Positions 5,591 to 5,665 of a stretch of 5,665 nucleotides of DNA are shown one piece after another. The stretch spans positions 1 to 5,665 of the forward strand of contig CANROL010000080.1 of the NCBI GenBank assembly GCA_947632255.1, in the 5' to 3' direction. A program made the position numbers and the translations under genes. Numbering within the stretch: position 1 is the first letter of the stretch; each line of letters begins with the position of its first letter. Source of the DNA: an uncultured Bacilli bacterium (lineage in GTDB: Bacteria > Bacillota_I > Bacilli_A > RF39 > UBA660). A model generated the notes under the pieces. That model ran no database searches. It saw only the letters and a list, made by a program, of their open reading frames with translations, and was not told the DNA's origin.

Positions 5591-5665
5591 ATGGAACAAA
5601 TTTACGTCTGGGGGGGGGGTATTTAATACAATAAATACCAATATATTAACCGAGGTGGTTAATAT
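5591..5665 (+). CDS. Start of an unidentified ORF with a G10 tract, closed as read, runs off the window
   Basis: ATG at 5591 sits seven bases after AGGAGA (5578-5583), the strongest Shine-Dalgarno match in the window, and behind a good promoter. As read, translation gives MEQIYVWGGGI and stops at TAA 5624-5626, because the ten G residues at 5610-5619 set the frame. With 11 G the frame also stops soon, after MEQIYVWGGGYLIQ. With 9 G (or 12) it reads on without a stop to the window edge, giving VFNTINTNILTEVVN after the glycines. I do not recognise the product and no domain can be assigned. The likely readings are a phase-variable gene captured in its OFF state, a length error in the tract, or a short leader peptide for a gene starting just past the edge. 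Confidence 0.5.
5610..5619 (+). repeat. Homopolymeric G10 tract (candidate slippage site)
   Basis: Ten consecutive G residues lie within the seventh to tenth codons of the ORF starting at 5591. No other G run in this window comes near this length, and the surrounding DNA is strongly AT-rich. Tracts of this type early in an open reading frame are the classic substrate for slipped-strand mispairing and ON/OFF phase variation in other bacteria. Only tract lengths divisible by three leave the visible downstream frame open. Confidence 0.85.
5618..5639 (+). repeat. Perfect inverted repeat directly after the G tract
   Basis: GGTATTTA at 5618-5625 is perfectly complementary to TAAATACC at 5632-5639 around the six-base loop ATACAA, forming an 8-bp hairpin. 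The last two G residues of the tract are part of the stem. No T-run follows, so it is not a standard intrinsic terminator. Its role, if any, is unknown. It could affect slippage in the adjacent tract or the structure of the early mRNA. Confidence 0.55.
5643..5665 (+). repeat. Perfect inverted repeat at the window edge with SD-like loop
   Basis: ATATTAACC at 5643-5651 pairs perfectly with GGTTAATAT at 5657-5665 around the loop GAGGT (5652-5656), forming a 9-bp hairpin. The loop and the start of the right arm read GAGGTGG, which resembles a Shine-Dalgarno sequence. The window ends on the last base of the right arm, so the stem could be longer. Whether this is a regulatory hairpin or chance within coding sequence cannot be decided here. 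Confidence 0.5.

Noticed and set aside
1..5665. Mobile elements, CRISPR arrays or an integration at the tRNA 3' end
   Set aside because: No transposase, integrase or spaced direct repeats were seen. No second copy of the tRNA 3' end was noticed in the window, and the DNA after the tRNA is a terminator followed by housekeeping genes.

Overview
The window is AT-rich DNA (by eye roughly 30% G+C or less) from a low-GC Gram-positive-type bacterium. All genes lie on the + strand. The protein sequences, AGA-biased arginine codons, AGGA/AGGTG-type ribosome binding sites and the ruvA-ruvB-queA association point to Bacilli or a related reduced lineage (Mycoplasmatota / RF39-like). That placement is an inference, not a proof. 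The standard code fits: every visible Trp codon is TGG, there is no in-frame TGA, and all six complete genes end in TAA or TAG.

Layout. Bases 1-73 are a tRNA-Arg(CCG) lacking about four 5' bases. It is closed by an intrinsic terminator (87-115). A probable promoter (136-164) then starts a tight cluster: ruvA (183-737), a small HAD-family nucleotidase-like gene (745-1284) and ruvB (1289-2290), with 7- and 4-base gaps. A 109-base AT-rich spacer holds only a 13-codon micro-ORF. A second tight cluster follows: folD (2400-3242), glyA (3243-4466, starting at the base after the folD stop) and queA (4474-5496). After queA there is a well-formed sigma-A-type promoter (5507-5535), a strong ribosome binding site and an ATG at 5591. 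Six codons in, the frame enters a run of ten G residues, followed by two perfect short hairpins up to the window edge.

How the genes work together. RuvA and RuvB form the Holliday-junction branch-migration motor. FolD and GlyA are consecutive steps of tetrahydrofolate one-carbon metabolism: GlyA makes 5,10-methylene-THF from serine, and FolD interconverts it with 10-formyl-THF. QueA uses S-adenosylmethionine to build the epoxyqueuosine base on tRNA. In many Bacilli ruvA, ruvB and queA are close neighbours. Here a nucleotidase-like gene separates ruvA from ruvB, and the folD-glyA pair separates ruvB from queA.

Most of the window is ordinary housekeeping DNA. The exception is the right edge. 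The G10 tract directly after a well-signalled start codon looks like a slippage-prone (phase-variable) translational switch. As read, the frame is closed after 11 codons. With 9 or 12 G residues it would stay open to the end of the window. The downstream gene is not visible, so its identity is unknown.
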